The position numbers were made by a program, and so were the translations under genes. Below, one piece after another: positions 1 through 8,639 of a stretch of DNA of 64,000 nucleotides. The notes beneath the pieces were generated by a model. It did no database searches. It worked only from the letters and a program-made list of their open reading frames with translations, and was not told the origin of the DNA. Source of the stretch: Leptotrichia sp. oral taxon 498 (lineage in GTDB: Bacteria; Fusobacteriota; Fusobacteriia; Fusobacteriales; Leptotrichiaceae); NCBI RefSeq assembly GCF_002240055.1, contig NZ_CP016753.1, forward strand, positions 62,001 to 126,000, read 5' to 3'. Positions within the stretch are counted from its first letter, which is position 1; every line of letters starts with the position of its first letter.

Positions 1-951
1 TATACTGATAGGACAGGAGATGATGCAAACAACTTAGGAAATAAAGGATTTAAAGGCTCAAATAGAAACAGAAGCCGTTTTAGAAACACAACTTCGGGGA
101 CGATGAAATTATCCGATGAATTTGATATGGACGGAAACTTTAGAATTTTGAGAAACCAAGATATAATTTATGGAAAACCTAGTACAAGAACTTCGGAACA
201 TGAACTTTGGGAAACAGAGTTTTCACTTACAAAAAATTTAAAATTAGGAAATCTTGACACAAAATGGAACTTAGGCTGGGAAAATAAGACAAATAGAGCA
301 AGAGCCGAAAAAACAAGTGGAAGCTATAAAACTACAGGAGCTTCAAATGAAATCTATTTTGGACCTTCCTTCGACCTTAAATTATTTGGTCAAAAAATAG
401 GAACTAGTTTACAATTGGCATATTTTGACATAAAAGATAATAAAACAGGCGATTATTATTTAACTGGAAGTAAATTGGCAAGAGGAAAAGGGGAAGGCTG
501 GGGAATAAACCTTAATTTAAACAACTCGAATGATATTTTAAAAGGAAAATACGGAACTTTAAGCTACAGCATTAATTTACTAAATAAATTGAGAGATATA
601 AGAGGAAAAATAGCTGCAACAAACGAAGAAGCAAAATCAAGTGTCTATTTAGACTATGTAACAAATTTAGTATACACAACCCCTTCATTTGCTGGATTTA
701 CAGCATTTGTCTCACCTGGAAACGAATATGAAAAACATACGGCAAAAACAGGATATGACAATACATTTACTATTTGGACAGGTATTGGATATAAAAAATC
801 GATTGAAACAAATGTTGGAACAATTACTCTTAATCCATCTGTAAAATATAGTGCACTTGAAAGATATACATACAAAAATAAAAGCACAAAAAAAACTATC
901 GAAAGAAACGAGCTAAGAACTGGAATAACAGTAAGTTTGTCAGCAAAATAA
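1..951 (+). CDS. Outer-membrane beta-barrel protein, C-terminal part
   Basis: The reading frame is open from base 1, so the gene begins upstream of the window; the ATG at 103 is internal. The visible 316 codons alternate polar and hydrophobic or aromatic residues in short strands split by charged, Asn/Gly-rich turns, the usual look of an outer-membrane beta barrel. No signal peptide is expected in this part. The protein ends in Ser-Leu-Ser-Ala-Lys, not in the terminal Phe or Tyr typical of BamA substrates, so membership of a standard porin family is uncertain. It could be a fusobacterial porin or a surface barrel of unknown role. The 3' flank holds only half of a terminator hairpin, followed by insertion-sequence debris. 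Confidence 0.6.
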   Translation, partial: YTDRTGDDANNLGNKGFKGSNRNRSRFRNTTSGTMKLSDEFDMDGNFRILRNQDIIYGKPSTRTSEHELWETEFSLTKNLKLGNLDTKWNLGWENKTNRARAEKTSGSYKTTGASNEIYFGPSFDLKLFGQKIGTSLQLAYFDIKDNKTGDYYLTGSKLARGKGEGWGINLNLNNSNDILKGKYGTLSYSINLLNKLRDIRGKIAATNEEAKSSVYLDYVTNLVYTTPSFAGFTAFVSPGNEYEKHTAKTGYDNTFTIWTGIGYKKSIETNVGTITLNPSVKYSALERYTYKNKSTKKTIERNELRTGITVSLSAK

Positions 952-961
952 TAATAAAATA

Positions 962-989
962 AAAAAACTATATCTAAGTCGACTTAATA
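962..989 (+). other. Orphan left arm of a terminator hairpin
   Basis: Just after the outer-membrane gene there is an A-run followed by ACTATATCTAAG and then a 12-base palindrome, TAAGTCGACTTA. The complete terminator at 7514-7566 starts with the same A-run plus ACTATATCT and closes with the complementary arm and a T-run. Here the closing arm is missing and insertion-sequence-like DNA starts at about 990. I infer that the right half of this terminator was lost when the element arrived or was later deleted. Confidence 0.4.
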
Positions 990-1100
990 GGGTGTGTAAA
1001 AATTTTTGTGTAAACCTCTAGATAATATATGGTAAAATAACTGTATAATATTTGGAGGTTTTTGTTATGGCTAAAAAGAAAATTAAGAAAGACTATTTCA
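990..1100 (+). mobile_element. Left-end remnant of an IS256-like insertion sequence
   Basis: The stretch starts with GGGTGTGTAAAAATTTTTG, which resembles IS256-family terminal repeats. It continues with a good ribosome-binding site (TTTGGAGG) and an ATG at 1067 that opens MAKKKIKKDYF, a lysine-rich start like those of IS256 transposases. The frame then runs into the 3' end of the convergent thiamine gene, so about 12 transposase codons survive. The family call rests on the end sequence and the start peptide only. The remnant may supply the stop codon of the neighbouring tenI-like gene (1093-1095). Confidence 0.42.
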
Positions 1101-1704
1101 TTAGACTTGACATCATACATAGTCCAAAAGCTCCACTATTTATAACAGACTGGGAATTTCTTTCATCTATTCCGCCTATTGCAAATACAGGAATGTTTAA
1201 TACGGATGATAGATTTTCAACAAATTTTAGTCCTCTTGGCTCTAAGCCTTTTTTACAATCTGTTTTAAATATATGTCCTGCAACCACATAGTTTGCTCCC
1301 AAACTTTCTGCTTCTTTAGCTTCCTCAAGACTATGTACAGATACTCCTATTTTTTTATATTTTTTTATAAGTCCTGTTTTAATATTTTCTTCTAAAGACT
1401 TAAAAACATTATAACTTAAATGAATACCTTCAATATTATATTTTTTATCTAAGTTTAAATCATGATTTTGATGTAAAATTAAATTTATCTTATATTTTTG
1501 ACAAATAGGATAAATTTTTTTCACTAAGTTTAGATATTTATTTTTATCTAAATCTTTTTCTCTTAAAGTAAGTGCAGTAATCTCAAAATTTTTTAAAATT
1601 ATTTTTTTCTCATAAGCAGAAAAAATTTTTTCTATTTGTTTTTCAAGATTGCCATTAGCACATAATTTTCTGTTACTAATAATATTTAATTTTATTTTAT
1701 CCAT
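1093..1704 (-). CDS. tenI: TenI/ThiE-like protein, probable thiazole tautomerase
   Basis: Last gene of the thiamine operon. It has the TIM-barrel pattern of the ThiE/TenI family, including a GIHLS segment and a late VFAIGGID phosphate-binding loop. It lacks the QLREK and NDR motifs that the real ThiE of this operon keeps, so I favour TenI, which isomerises the thiazole phosphate made by ThiG, over a second thiamine-phosphate synthase. I chose the ATG at 1704; a TTG at 1713 in the same frame is closer to the AAGGA site and is an alternative start. The gene directly follows thiH. Its last two codons lie at the junction with the IS256-like remnant, so the natural C-terminus may have lost a few residues. 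Confidence 0.72.
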   Translation of the reverse strand: MDKIKLNIISNRKLCANGNLEKQIEKIFSAYEKKIILKNFEITALTLREKDLDKNKYLNLVKKIYPICQKYKINLILHQNHDLNLDKKYNIEGIHLSYNVFKSLEENIKTGLIKKYKKIGVSVHSLEEAKEAESLGANYVVAGHIFKTDCKKGLEPRGLKFVENLSSVLNIPVFAIGGIDERNSQSVINSGAFGLCMMSSLMK

Positions 1705-1713
1705 AACAATCAA

Positions 1714-2844
1714 TTAATCCTTTAAATAAATATAGTCGTTCATCACAGGTTGTAAATTTTCACTTTTTATCTTTTCAAATATTTGGGCTACTGTTCTTTT
1801 ATCTGCTATTTCAAACTGCTCGTCACCTTTTTTATTTGAACATTCACTATGAGCGCCTATTCCTGTATCCACTCCTGCCGAAATTTTTGTTGCGGCTATT
1901 TTTATTATATTATCCCTAAAATTAGGCTTTTCTCTTGTAGATATTGTTATATTTGCAAAAGGTAAAAATAGTCTATATGCACATACAATTTGAAACAGGT
2001 CTTTTTCACTGATAAATTTTTGTTCTATTTTTAGATTATTGATAATAGGTCTTAATCTTGGACAAGAAATAGAAATTTCTGCATGAGGATATTTTTTTTG
2101 TAAGAGATAAGCATGATAACCTGTTGAAAAAGCATCTTTTCTAAAATCATCCAGCCCTAGCAATGCTCCAAAAGCAACACCTCTCATCCCCCCCATTAAA
2201 GCCCTTTCCTGTGAATTAAATCTATATGAAAAAACTTTTTTATGTCCTTCTAAATGTAATTTTTGGTATTTTTCTTCGTTGTATGTTTCTTGAAAGATTG
2301 TTACATAGTCTGCTCCACAAGAATTTAGGTACTTATAGTCTTTCACATTTACAGGATATATTTCGATTCCTACATTATTAAAATATTTTCTTGCTAATTT
2401 ACAAGCCTTTCCAATATATTCAATATTGGAATATTTTTCACTTTCTCCTGTAAGTATAAGTATTTCTTCCAAACCTGTTTTTGCTATTTCCTTTAATTCA
2501 GCTTCTATCTGTTCAAAATTTAATCTAGCCCTTTTTATCTTATTATGCGAGTTAAAACCGCAGTAAACACAATAATTATCGCAATAGTTTGAGATATATA
2601 GGGGTGTAAACATATAGACAGAATTTCCAAAATATCTTTTTCTGCATTCTTTTGCTTTTTGTGCCATTTCTTCAAGATAATTTATAGCTTTTGGAGATAG
2701 CAGTGCTTGAAAATTTCTTGTGGATAAATAATCTTTATTTAAGGCTTTTTTTATATCTTCATCTGAAAAAGAATTGTAGTCATAATCATTTATTTTATTT
2801 ATTACTTTATTCAAAATATCTGAGTTAATGTTTTCTAGTTTCAT
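1714..2844 (-). CDS. thiH: 2-iminoacetate synthase ThiH (radical SAM)
   Basis: ThiH splits tyrosine with a 5'-deoxyadenosyl radical and delivers dehydroglycine to ThiG for the thiazole ring. The 376-residue length fits the anaerobic pathway enzyme. The radical-SAM cluster motif is visible as C88-x3-C92-x2-C95 within YCDNYCVYCGF. The start ATG overlaps the stop codon of thiG by one base (TAATG), which implies translational coupling. Its use in place of the oxygen-dependent glycine oxidase ThiO agrees with an anaerobic organism. Confidence 0.93.
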   Translation of the reverse strand: MKLENINSDILNKVINKINDYDYNSFSDEDIKKALNKDYLSTRNFQALLSPKAINYLEEMAQKAKECRKRYFGNSVYMFTPLYISNYCDNYCVYCGFNSHNKIKRARLNFEQIEAELKEIAKTGLEEILILTGESEKYSNIEYIGKACKLARKYFNNVGIEIYPVNVKDYKYLNSCGADYVTIFQETYNEEKYQKLHLEGHKKVFSYRFNSQERALMGGMRGVAFGALLGLDDFRKDAFSTGYHAYLLQKKYPHAEISISCPRLRPIINNLKIEQKFISEKDLFQIVCAYRLFLPFANITISTREKPNFRDNIIKIAATKISAGVDTGIGAHSECSNKKGDEQFEIADKRTVAQIFEKIKSENLQPVMNDYIYLKD

Positions 2845-3617
2845 TAGTCCACCTCATTTAAAAATCCTGTAAGCGGTGAAGAGGCACAGCCTCCGTTTTC
2901 CAAAACTCTTCCTACTTTTGCAAGATAAGCATCTCTTCCAGCTTGTATTGCATACTTAAAGGCTTTTGCCATTCTTGGAATATCATTTGCAGTTGCTATT
3001 GCAGTATTTGCCATAATTGCGGTTACTCCCATTTCCATTGCTTCACAAGCTTGAGAAGGTTTCCCTATCCCTGCATCAACTATTATTGGTAAATCTATCT
3101 CATCTATTAAAATCTGTATAAATTCCTTTGTTATCAGGCCTCTATTAGAGCCTATTGGTGCTGCAAGAGGCATAATACAACTTGCCCCTGCATCCCTTAA
3201 ATCTCTTGCAACATTCAAATCAGGATACATATATGGCATTACAATAAAGCCTTCTTTTGACAATATTTCAGTTGCTTTTATAGTTTCATAGTTATCCGGC
3301 AAAAGATATTTGCTATCTTTTATAACTTCAATTTTAATAAAATCTCCTTGAGTGCATTCTCTTGCAAGTCTTGCTATTTTTACTGCTTCTTTTGTATTTC
3401 TTGCACCAGAAGTATTAGGAAGCAAGGTTATGTTTTTAGGAATATAATCTAAGATATTTTCCTGAACTCCACTAACAGCTCTTCTCATCGCAACAGTTAC
3501 CATTTCTGCCTGTGCATAATTAATGGCACTATTTATTAATTCATTTGAATATTTTCCTGAACCAAGGATAAATCTTGAATTAAATTCTTTATTTCCAAGT
3601 TTAAAACTATCTTTCAT
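2844..3617 (-). CDS. thiG: Thiazole synthase ThiG
   Basis: ThiG condenses deoxyxylulose 5-phosphate, dehydroglycine and ThiS-thiocarboxylate into the thiazole phosphate. The 257-residue protein has the family landmarks: an early FILGSGKY loop, VTVAMRR, LLPNTSG, and the late [11 protein letters not shown] and MANTAIA phosphate-binding loops. It overlaps thiF by four bases (ATGA) and thiH by one base, so the three genes look coupled in translation. The sulfur donor is encoded by the upstream thiS, and the lyase partner ThiH is next door. Confidence 0.95.
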   Translation of the reverse strand: MKDSFKLGNKEFNSRFILGSGKYSNELINSAINYAQAEMVTVAMRRAVSGVQENILDYIPKNITLLPNTSGARNTKEAVKIARLARECTQGDFIKIEVIKDSKYLLPDNYETIKATEILSKEGFIVMPYMYPDLNVARDLRDAGASCIMPLAAPIGSNRGLITKEFIQILIDEIDLPIIVDAGIGKPSQACEAMEMGVTAIMANTAIATANDIPRMAKAFKYAIQAGRDAYLAKVGRVLENGGCASSPLTGFLNEVD

Positions 3618-4231
3618 TTTTCTTCTCCTAGTATTAATCTTAAAACCATATTGGCTTGGTGTGCGGCACAGATCATAACTCTAGTTGATATAATGCCCGA
3701 ATATTCTTCATAATCTGAATAATTATCCCCAATCAAATAAAAATTATCTCTAACTCTTCTTGTAATAATTTCATTTGATGAGCCTAAACCAGCCATTCCA
3801 GATGCGGATATAACTATTTTATTTTTATTTGTCAGTAATTTTTCTATTGCCATAGCTTTTGTTTCAGCTCTATCAAAGGCTTCTACAATAATTTTTATAT
3901 CTTTAACTATAGAAGATATATTTTCTTTATCCACTTTTGTATCCAGAATATCAACTTTTACAAAAGGATTAATTTCCTTTATAATATTTTTTATAGCTTT
4001 AGTTTTTTTCATTCCTATATGAGATACTCTATATTGCTGTCTGTTCAAATTACTTGCTTCAACAACATCAAAATCTACTAATTTTAAATATCCTATCCCT
4101 GCTCTTGCAAGTAAAGCCGCCACATTTGAACCCAATCCTCCCAAGCCTAAAATACAGATTTTTGTCTTTTTTAATTTTTCAAATGTACCTTTCACATTTC
4201 TTTTAAGCAAATCTTCTTCTTTTAAATCCAT
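3614..4231 (-). CDS. thiF: ThiS adenylyltransferase ThiF (short form)
   Basis: An E1-like enzyme that adenylates the C-terminal glycine of ThiS so that sulfur can be added. The nucleotide loop GLGGLGSN is at residues 29-36, followed by the [15 protein letters not shown] acidic/arginine segment typical of the MoeB/ThiF fold. At 205 residues it is a short ThiF, and the paired CxxC zinc motifs of longer MoeB proteins are not seen. It begins three bases after thiS ends and overlaps thiG. Family and context agree well. Confidence 0.92.
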   Translation of the reverse strand: MDLKEEDLLKRNVKGTFEKLKKTKICILGLGGLGSNVAALLARAGIGYLKLVDFDVVEASNLNRQQYRVSHIGMKKTKAIKNIIKEINPFVKVDILDTKVDKENISSIVKDIKIIVEAFDRAETKAMAIEKLLTNKNKIVISASGMAGLGSSNEIITRRVRDNFYLIGDNYSDYEEYSGIISTRVMICAAHQANMVLRLILGEEK

Positions 4232-4234
4232 ATA

Positions 4235-4429
4235 CTAACCTCCACCAACAAAACATACGATTTCTATCTTATCTGTATTTTTTATATTAATTTTTTCAAA
4301 ATCTTCCTTTTTTATTATATTTCCGTTGAAATCAACAACAATTCTATCTGTTCTATATTTATTTTTTGTTAAATAATCTAGCAAGTTAATATTGTTAATT
4401 TCTTCATATTTTCCATTAATTTTTGCCAT
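4235..4429 (-). CDS. thiS: Sulfur carrier protein ThiS
   Basis: A 64-residue ubiquitin-like sulfur carrier. It ends in Gly-Gly-Gly after a hydrophobic EIVCFV strand; the terminal glycine is the site of adenylation by ThiF and of thiocarboxylate formation. A strong ribosome-binding site (AGGAG) lies just before the ATG. It sits between thiC and thiF, the order expected for thiazole synthesis genes. Confidence 0.93.
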   Translation of the reverse strand: MAKINGKYEEINNINLLDYLTKNKYRTDRIVVDFNGNIIKKEDFEKINIKNTDKIEIVCFVGGG

Positions 4430-4438
4430 TTTACACTC

Positions 4439-5740
4439 CTATTTTAAAATATTTACATCTTCACCTGACATTATTTTTTTCATAGTTCTCATAGAACACA
4501 TTTTTCCGCACATAGTACAAGTATCTTCATTTTCAGGAGTAGACTCTTTTCTATATCTTCTGGCTTTTTCTTCATCTATTGCTTCTGCAAACATTCCTTC
4601 CCAATCTATATCTGCTCTATATTTTGCCATTCTATTATCCCAATCTATTGCCTTTGGAACTTTTTTACTGATATCAGCAGCATGAGCAGCAATACGAGAG
4701 GCTATTATTCCTTCTTTCATATCATCTAAGTTTGGTAATCTCAAATGTTCAGCTGGTGTTACATAACATAGGAAATCAACTCCAGCTGCTGCTGCTATTG
4801 CTCCACCAATAGCTGAAGTGATATGGTCATAACCTGGAGCAATATCTGTTACCAATGGTCCTAGTACATAGAAAGGGGCATTGTGGCAAAGTTTCTTTTC
4901 TAACTTTACATTTGCTTCTATTTCATCTATTGCCATGTGTCCTGGTCCTTCAATTATTATCTGTACATTTCTTTTCCAAGCTCTTTTAGTTAATTCTCCT
5001 AATGTTATTAGCTCTTTTATTTGGCAGGCATCTGTTGCATCATTTAGACAACCTGGTCTTAATGCATCTCCTAAACTTATTATCATATCATATTCTTCAC
5101 AGATATCAAGAAGTTTATCAAAGTTTTCATAGAATGGATTTTCTGCATTGTTAAGTTCCATCCAAGCATACATAAGAGAACCACCTCTTGAAACAATATT
5201 AGTTATTCTTTCATTTCTTTTAAAAAGCTCCACTGCTTCTCTATTTAATCCTGCATGGATAGTAACAAAATCCACTCCATCTTCTGCATGTTTTCTTACC
5301 ACATCTAAAAATTCTTCTGCCTTTATATCCTTTAATTCCTTATCATAAAAGCCAATTGCATCGTAAACAGGAACTGTTCCAATCATTGCAGTAGACATAG
5401 CGATTAATTTTTTTCTAAATTTTTCTGTTTTACCAAACGAGCTTAAATCCATTATTGCATCTGCTTTCATATCTATGGCAACTTTTGCTTTTTCCAATTC
5501 TCTATTTAGATTAGGACAATCCTTTGATATTCCTAAATTTACATTTATTTTTGTAGATAAACCTGTTCCAACTCCTTTTGCTAAAAGAGAGCTATGATTT
5601 TTATTTGCAGGAATAGCAATTTCACCTTTTGCCACTCTTTCCATCAAAATTTTTTCATCCATAGATTCGCTTTCTGCAATAATTTTCATCTCCTTTGTTA
5701 AAATACCTTTTTTAGCAGCTTCCATCTGTGTTTTATACAT
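4439..5740 (-). CDS. thiC: Phosphomethylpyrimidine synthase ThiC
   Basis: ThiC is a radical-SAM enzyme that rearranges aminoimidazole ribotide into hydroxymethylpyrimidine phosphate. The 433 residues match the short bacterial form that lacks the extra N-terminal domain. Recognisable segments include [28 protein letters not shown] and [16 protein letters not shown]. The C-terminal cluster motif reads C-TM-C-GKM-C, that is CX2CX3C, one residue shorter than the CX2CX4C of E. coli-type ThiC; this may be normal for the short class. AAGGAG lies ahead of the ATG. Confidence 0.95.
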   Translation of the reverse strand: MYKTQMEAAKKGILTKEMKIIAESESMDEKILMERVAKGEIAIPANKNHSSLLAKGVGTGLSTKINVNLGISKDCPNLNRELEKAKVAIDMKADAIMDLSSFGKTEKFRKKLIAMSTAMIGTVPVYDAIGFYDKELKDIKAEEFLDVVRKHAEDGVDFVTIHAGLNREAVELFKRNERITNIVSRGGSLMYAWMELNNAENPFYENFDKLLDICEEYDMIISLGDALRPGCLNDATDACQIKELITLGELTKRAWKRNVQIIIEGPGHMAIDEIEANVKLEKKLCHNAPFYVLGPLVTDIAPGYDHITSAIGGAIAAAAGVDFLCYVTPAEHLRLPNLDDMKEGIIASRIAAHAADISKKVPKAIDWDNRMAKYRADIDWEGMFAEAIDEEKARRYRKESTPENEDTCTMCGKMCSMRTMKKIMSGEDVNILK

Positions 5741-5760
5741 AATAATATCATCTCCTTGTA

Positions 5761-6381
5761 TTAAATAAAATTTTTTAACATAATATTTACTGTTTTTTTA
5801 CAATCTTTTTCTGATAATATCCCTGAAACTGCACATATTCCCTGCAGTCCAATATTTTTTAACATACATACATTATTAATATTTATTCCTCCTATTGCAA
5901 AAACTGGTATTTTTACACTATTTACTATCTTTTTTAAATCTTCCATTTCTAATTTTTTTGCATTGCCTTTTGTATTTGTTCCAAAAATAGCTCCGCTTCC
6001 AATGTAATCTGCTCCTGACAGCTCTGCTTTTTTAGCTTCTTTTACATTTCTTGCTGTTGCTCCAATTAAAAATTTATTTTTTAAAATCTTTTTTGCCTTT
6101 TCTATTGGCATATCAGTTTGTCCTAAATGAACTCCATCTGCCTCAACAGCCTGTGCTATGTCCAATCTATCATTTATAATAAAGAGTGCTCCATAATTTT
6201 TGCATATTTCTTTTACTTTTAATGCCTTTTCATAAAAGTCTTTTGTAGAGCTTTTTTTTTCTCTTAATTGAACTATTTTTACTCCACCTTTGATACTTTC
6301 TTCTATACATTTATAAAAATCTTTTCCAAGACAGGCTTTTTCATCGGTTACTAAATAAATTCTACAATCTTTTAAGTCCAT
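5761..6381 (-). CDS. thiE: Thiamine-phosphate synthase ThiE
   Basis: Joins hydroxymethylpyrimidine pyrophosphate to thiazole phosphate to give thiamine phosphate. The 206 residues carry the full ThiE set: LVTDE near the start, [24 protein letters not shown], a GATARN loop and [12 protein letters not shown], ending in FAIGGIN. This separates it from the TenI-like paralogue at the end of the same operon. It lies ten bases from thiD, which makes its pyrimidine substrate. AGGGGAG precedes the ATG. Confidence 0.95.
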   Translation of the reverse strand: MDLKDCRIYLVTDEKACLGKDFYKCIEESIKGGVKIVQLREKKSSTKDFYEKALKVKEICKNYGALFIINDRLDIAQAVEADGVHLGQTDMPIEKAKKILKNKFLIGATARNVKEAKKAELSGADYIGSGAIFGTNTKGNAKKLEMEDLKKIVNSVKIPVFAIGGININNVCMLKNIGLQGICAVSGILSEKDCKKTVNIMLKNFI

Positions 6382-6390
6382 ATACTCCCC

Positions 6391-7224
6391 TTAATAAAGT
6401 TTTTCTATATCAATATTTTTATATATTTCACCCATTTGATTTATCGTCCCACCTATTTCTCCAAAATCTACTGAATTTCTTATTGAACATAAAACAAAAT
6501 TCTTAGCTTTCTTAACTGAGTCCAGCATAGAATAGTCCTTAGCTAAATTAGAAGCAATAGCTGAAGATAAACTGCAACCAGTCCCATGAGTATTGTTATT
6601 AAAAATTTTTTCTCCTTTTAAAACATATACTTTTTCTTTATTTATAAGAATATCCACTGCACTATTTGAAAGATGTCCCCCTTTAACAAGAACCCATTTT
6701 TTAGTAAAATCTGCAATTATCTTTCCATAAGTTTTCATTTTTTCTATGCTATTTATGTCCTCAATATTTTTATTTTTTAAAATTATTTTTACTATTTCTT
6801 TTGTTTCATCTAAATTAGGTGTAATTATATCCGCCAGTTTAAATAATTTATTTACTAAAAAGTCTTTTGTTTCATCTTTTATTAAAGAATTTCCGCTTGT
6901 CGCAATCATCACAGGATCAAGAACTATATTTTCTGCTTTATATTTCAATAAAGATTCATATATTATTTTCCCGTTTTCTCTAGTATTTATCATTCCAATT
7001 TTTATGGCAGAAACTTTTATAGTATCTAATATTGCTTTTATCTGACTTTTTAACATCTCTATTGAGACATTTTCTATCATCTTTACTTTCTGCGGGTTCT
7101 GTGCAGTTAAACTTGTAATAACTGTCATTCCATAAACTTCATTTGCAACAAAAGTTTTCAAGTCAGCTTGTATTCCCGCTCCTGCACTGCAATCTGAACC
7201 TGCTATTGACAATACATTTTTCAT
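6391..7224 (-). CDS. thiD: Hydroxymethylpyrimidine (phosphate) kinase ThiD
   Basis: First gene of the riboswitch-controlled operon. A ribokinase-fold enzyme that phosphorylates hydroxymethylpyrimidine and its phosphate. Residues near the start read SIAGSDCSAGAGIQAD, the family signature, and the late segment NNTHGTGCSLSSAIA carries the GTGC catalytic loop. I chose the ATG at 7224, five bases after GGAGG, in place of an upstream in-frame start at 7242 that has no ribosome-binding site and lies in the terminator loop region. The resulting 277 residues suit the family. Confidence 0.94.
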   Translation of the reverse strand: MKNVLSIAGSDCSAGAGIQADLKTFVANEVYGMTVITSLTAQNPQKVKMIENVSIEMLKSQIKAILDTIKVSAIKIGMINTRENGKIIYESLLKYKAENIVLDPVMIATSGNSLIKDETKDFLVNKLFKLADIITPNLDETKEIVKIILKNKNIEDINSIEKMKTYGKIIADFTKKWVLVKGGHLSNSAVDILINKEKVYVLKGEKIFNNNTHGTGCSLSSAIASNLAKDYSMLDSVKKAKNFVLCSIRNSVDFGEIGGTINQMGEIYKNIDIEKLY

Positions 7225-7240
7225 ATTTTCCTCCAAATAC

Positions 7241-7273
7241 AAAAAAAGTATATACCTAATTTGTATATACTTT
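7241..7273 (-). terminator. Riboswitch-controlled terminator before thiD
   Basis: On the minus strand AAAGTATATAC (7273-7263) pairs with GTATATACTTT (7255-7245), and a run of seven T follows. It lies between the TPP aptamer and the thiD ribosome-binding site. This is the usual design for TPP-dependent premature termination: ligand-bound aptamer allows this hairpin, and a free aptamer should favour an alternative pairing. I did not model the antiterminator. Confidence 0.8.
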
Positions 7274-7292
7274 GTAATCTAAAATAAACTTT

Positions 7293-7385
7293 CTTACTTC
7301 CTACGTTGGCATTATCCAAATCAGGTCAAAAGGTCAAGGCTCACATCCTTTTCTCAGTCAATTTATTGACTCCCTTGTAACTAGT
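7293..7385 (-). promoter_or_regulatory. TPP riboswitch (THI element)
   Basis: Read on the minus strand, the segment contains the conserved landmarks of the thiamine pyrophosphate aptamer in the right order: GGGAGTC, then CTGAGA, then GACCTGATTTGGATAATGCC and finally AACGTAGGAAG. These match the pyrimidine-sensing and pyrophosphate-sensing arms of known THI elements. It lies in the leader of an eight-gene thiamine synthesis operon, upstream of a terminator, so it very probably shuts off transcription when thiamine pyrophosphate is plentiful. Confidence 0.95.
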
Positions 7386-7424
7386 TTTATTATTTAATTT
7401 TATTATATTTTATTTACACTTAAT

Positions 7425-7453
7425 ATAATAGCACATATTTAATTTTTATGCAA
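7425..7453 (-). promoter_or_regulatory. Predicted thiamine operon promoter
   Basis: On the minus strand there is a -35 box TTGCAT (7453-7448), a 17-base spacer and a -10 box TATTAT (7430-7425) preceded by TGC, an extended -10. Transcription would start about 35 bases before the TPP aptamer. No competing promoter of similar quality is seen in this leader. Confidence 0.65.
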
Positions 7454-7513
7454 TAAATAAAAAAAGTTATTCTGCACTATGTATTATTAAAATTATGAAC
7501 ACTCTTAAATAAT

Positions 7514-7566
7514 AAAAAAACTATATCTTAAAAATTGGCTTAATGCCTTTTAGATATAGTTTATTT
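7514..7566 (-). terminator. Terminator after the two-repeat protein gene
   Basis: Arms AAACTATATCT and AGATATAGTTT enclose a loop of about 30 bases. On the minus strand the hairpin ends in a T-run seven bases long. It follows the gene at 7574-8368. The A-runs and T-runs on both sides would also let it stop plus-strand transcription. Confidence 0.7.
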
Positions 7567-7573
7567 TTTTATA

Positions 7574-8368
7574 TTATTTAATATATTCTTTTGTAACTTC
7601 TTCCACATTATAGTCTTTTGCAATTTGGTCAATTAAGCTATTTCTTTCCTGTACTGCTTTGTTATTCAATAAACCGTTTGCAATTTGCTGGTATGCGCTG
7701 TTTGGAGTTACATTTCCTAATTTTGCTTTTTCTTTTTCATAAATTTCTGTAATTTCTTCTTGAGTTACCTTTACATTTTTTCTAACTTGTAAATCTAGAT
7801 AATAGTTGATATAAACATTGTCTTTAACAATTTCTAAATCTTTTTTATTTTTTTCTTCAAAGTTTTTTTCTTCCATTTTTTTAGCAATTATTTTTCCAAC
7901 AATCAATGTTTTTAAAACTTCTGAATTTCCTTTAGAAAATAAAATTTCTTCTTTTGTGATTTCTACTTTATCTTCCATTTCTTGAACTAACTTGTCCAAC
8001 TCTTCAGCTTCAAGAGTTGCAACTTGTTGATTCAATAAATCTCTTTGAATAATTTCTTTTGCTTGTGAAAACGAAATGTTTTGTGCATCAAAATTTGCTT
8101 TATTTTTAGTGTAAATTTCTGTAACATCATTTTCATTTACTACAATTTTATTTTCAATTAATTTTGCAATAAAAAATTTGTTTTTTTCATTTTTGTAGAA
8201 ATAATCAAACTCTTCCTTTTCTTCATCTGTAAATTCATATTTTTTTGCTGTATCCAAAATTGCTTTATTAATTAAAAGATTTTTTATTCCTTCTTCATTT
8301 AAATCTTTTATTTCTTCATCAGTTAAAATCAATTTTGCTTTTTCAATCTCTTTTTCTTTTTTAGCCAT
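7574..8368 (-). CDS. Two-repeat SurA-N-like helical protein, function unknown
   Basis: A 264-residue, charged, mostly helical protein with no signal peptide or membrane segment. Residues 15-137 and 137-262 are two copies of one unit: LTDEEI matches ITKEEI, NDVTEIYTKNKA matches EEITEIYEKEKA, and QRDLLNQQ matches ANGLLNNK. The spacing of helices and the LLN/SLI segments recall the N-terminal chaperone domain of SurA/PpiC-type foldases, but no parvulin domain is present. Without a leader it should act in the cytoplasm. It is monocistronic, with a terminator behind it and ATCTCC (AGGAGAT on its own strand) ahead of the ATG. The name is a fold guess. Confidence 0.55.
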   Translation of the reverse strand: MAKKEKEIEKAKLILTDEEIKDLNEEGIKNLLINKAILDTAKKYEFTDEEKEEFDYFYKNEKNKFFIAKLIENKIVVNENDVTEIYTKNKANFDAQNISFSQAKEIIQRDLLNQQVATLEAEELDKLVQEMEDKVEITKEEILFSKGNSEVLKTLIVGKIIAKKMEEKNFEEKNKKDLEIVKDNVYINYYLDLQVRKNVKVTQEEITEIYEKEKAKLGNVTPNSAYQQIANGLLNNKAVQERNSLIDQIAKDYNVEEVTKEYIK

Positions 8369-8547
8369 TATATCTCCTAAATTTCTTATTTTTATTTTAT
8401 TTGGTTATTTATTATTTTACACTATTTTAGAAAAAATTTCAAGATTTTTCTTTAATTTTATATTACTTTTCTAATTTTTTTCAAAAATGTATAAATACTG
8501 AGTTTTTAAATATTTATAAAAAATTTTATTTTAAAATCTAGATATAT

Positions 8548-8587
8548 AAAGAAACTAATTATTATAAAATAATTAGGTAATTTCTTT
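8548..8587 (-). terminator. Long A/T hairpin after speE
   Basis: AAAGAAA plus CTAATTATT on one side pair with AATAATTAG plus TTTCTTT on the other around a short loop. It lies downstream of speE in a gene-free stretch of about 270 bases. There is no clean T-run after the stem, so it may be an RNA end-protecting hairpin instead of a true terminator. I see nothing else in 8369-8639. Confidence 0.4.
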
Positions 8588-8639
8588 AAATTCTATTGCT
8601 TTATCTTAATTTTTTGTTTTTTCAATAAATTTAAAATAA

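Noticed and set aside
1052-1291. 79-residue plus-strand frame over the tenI 3' end
   Set aside because: Only the first dozen codons from 1067 look like a transposase start; the rest is antisense to tenI.
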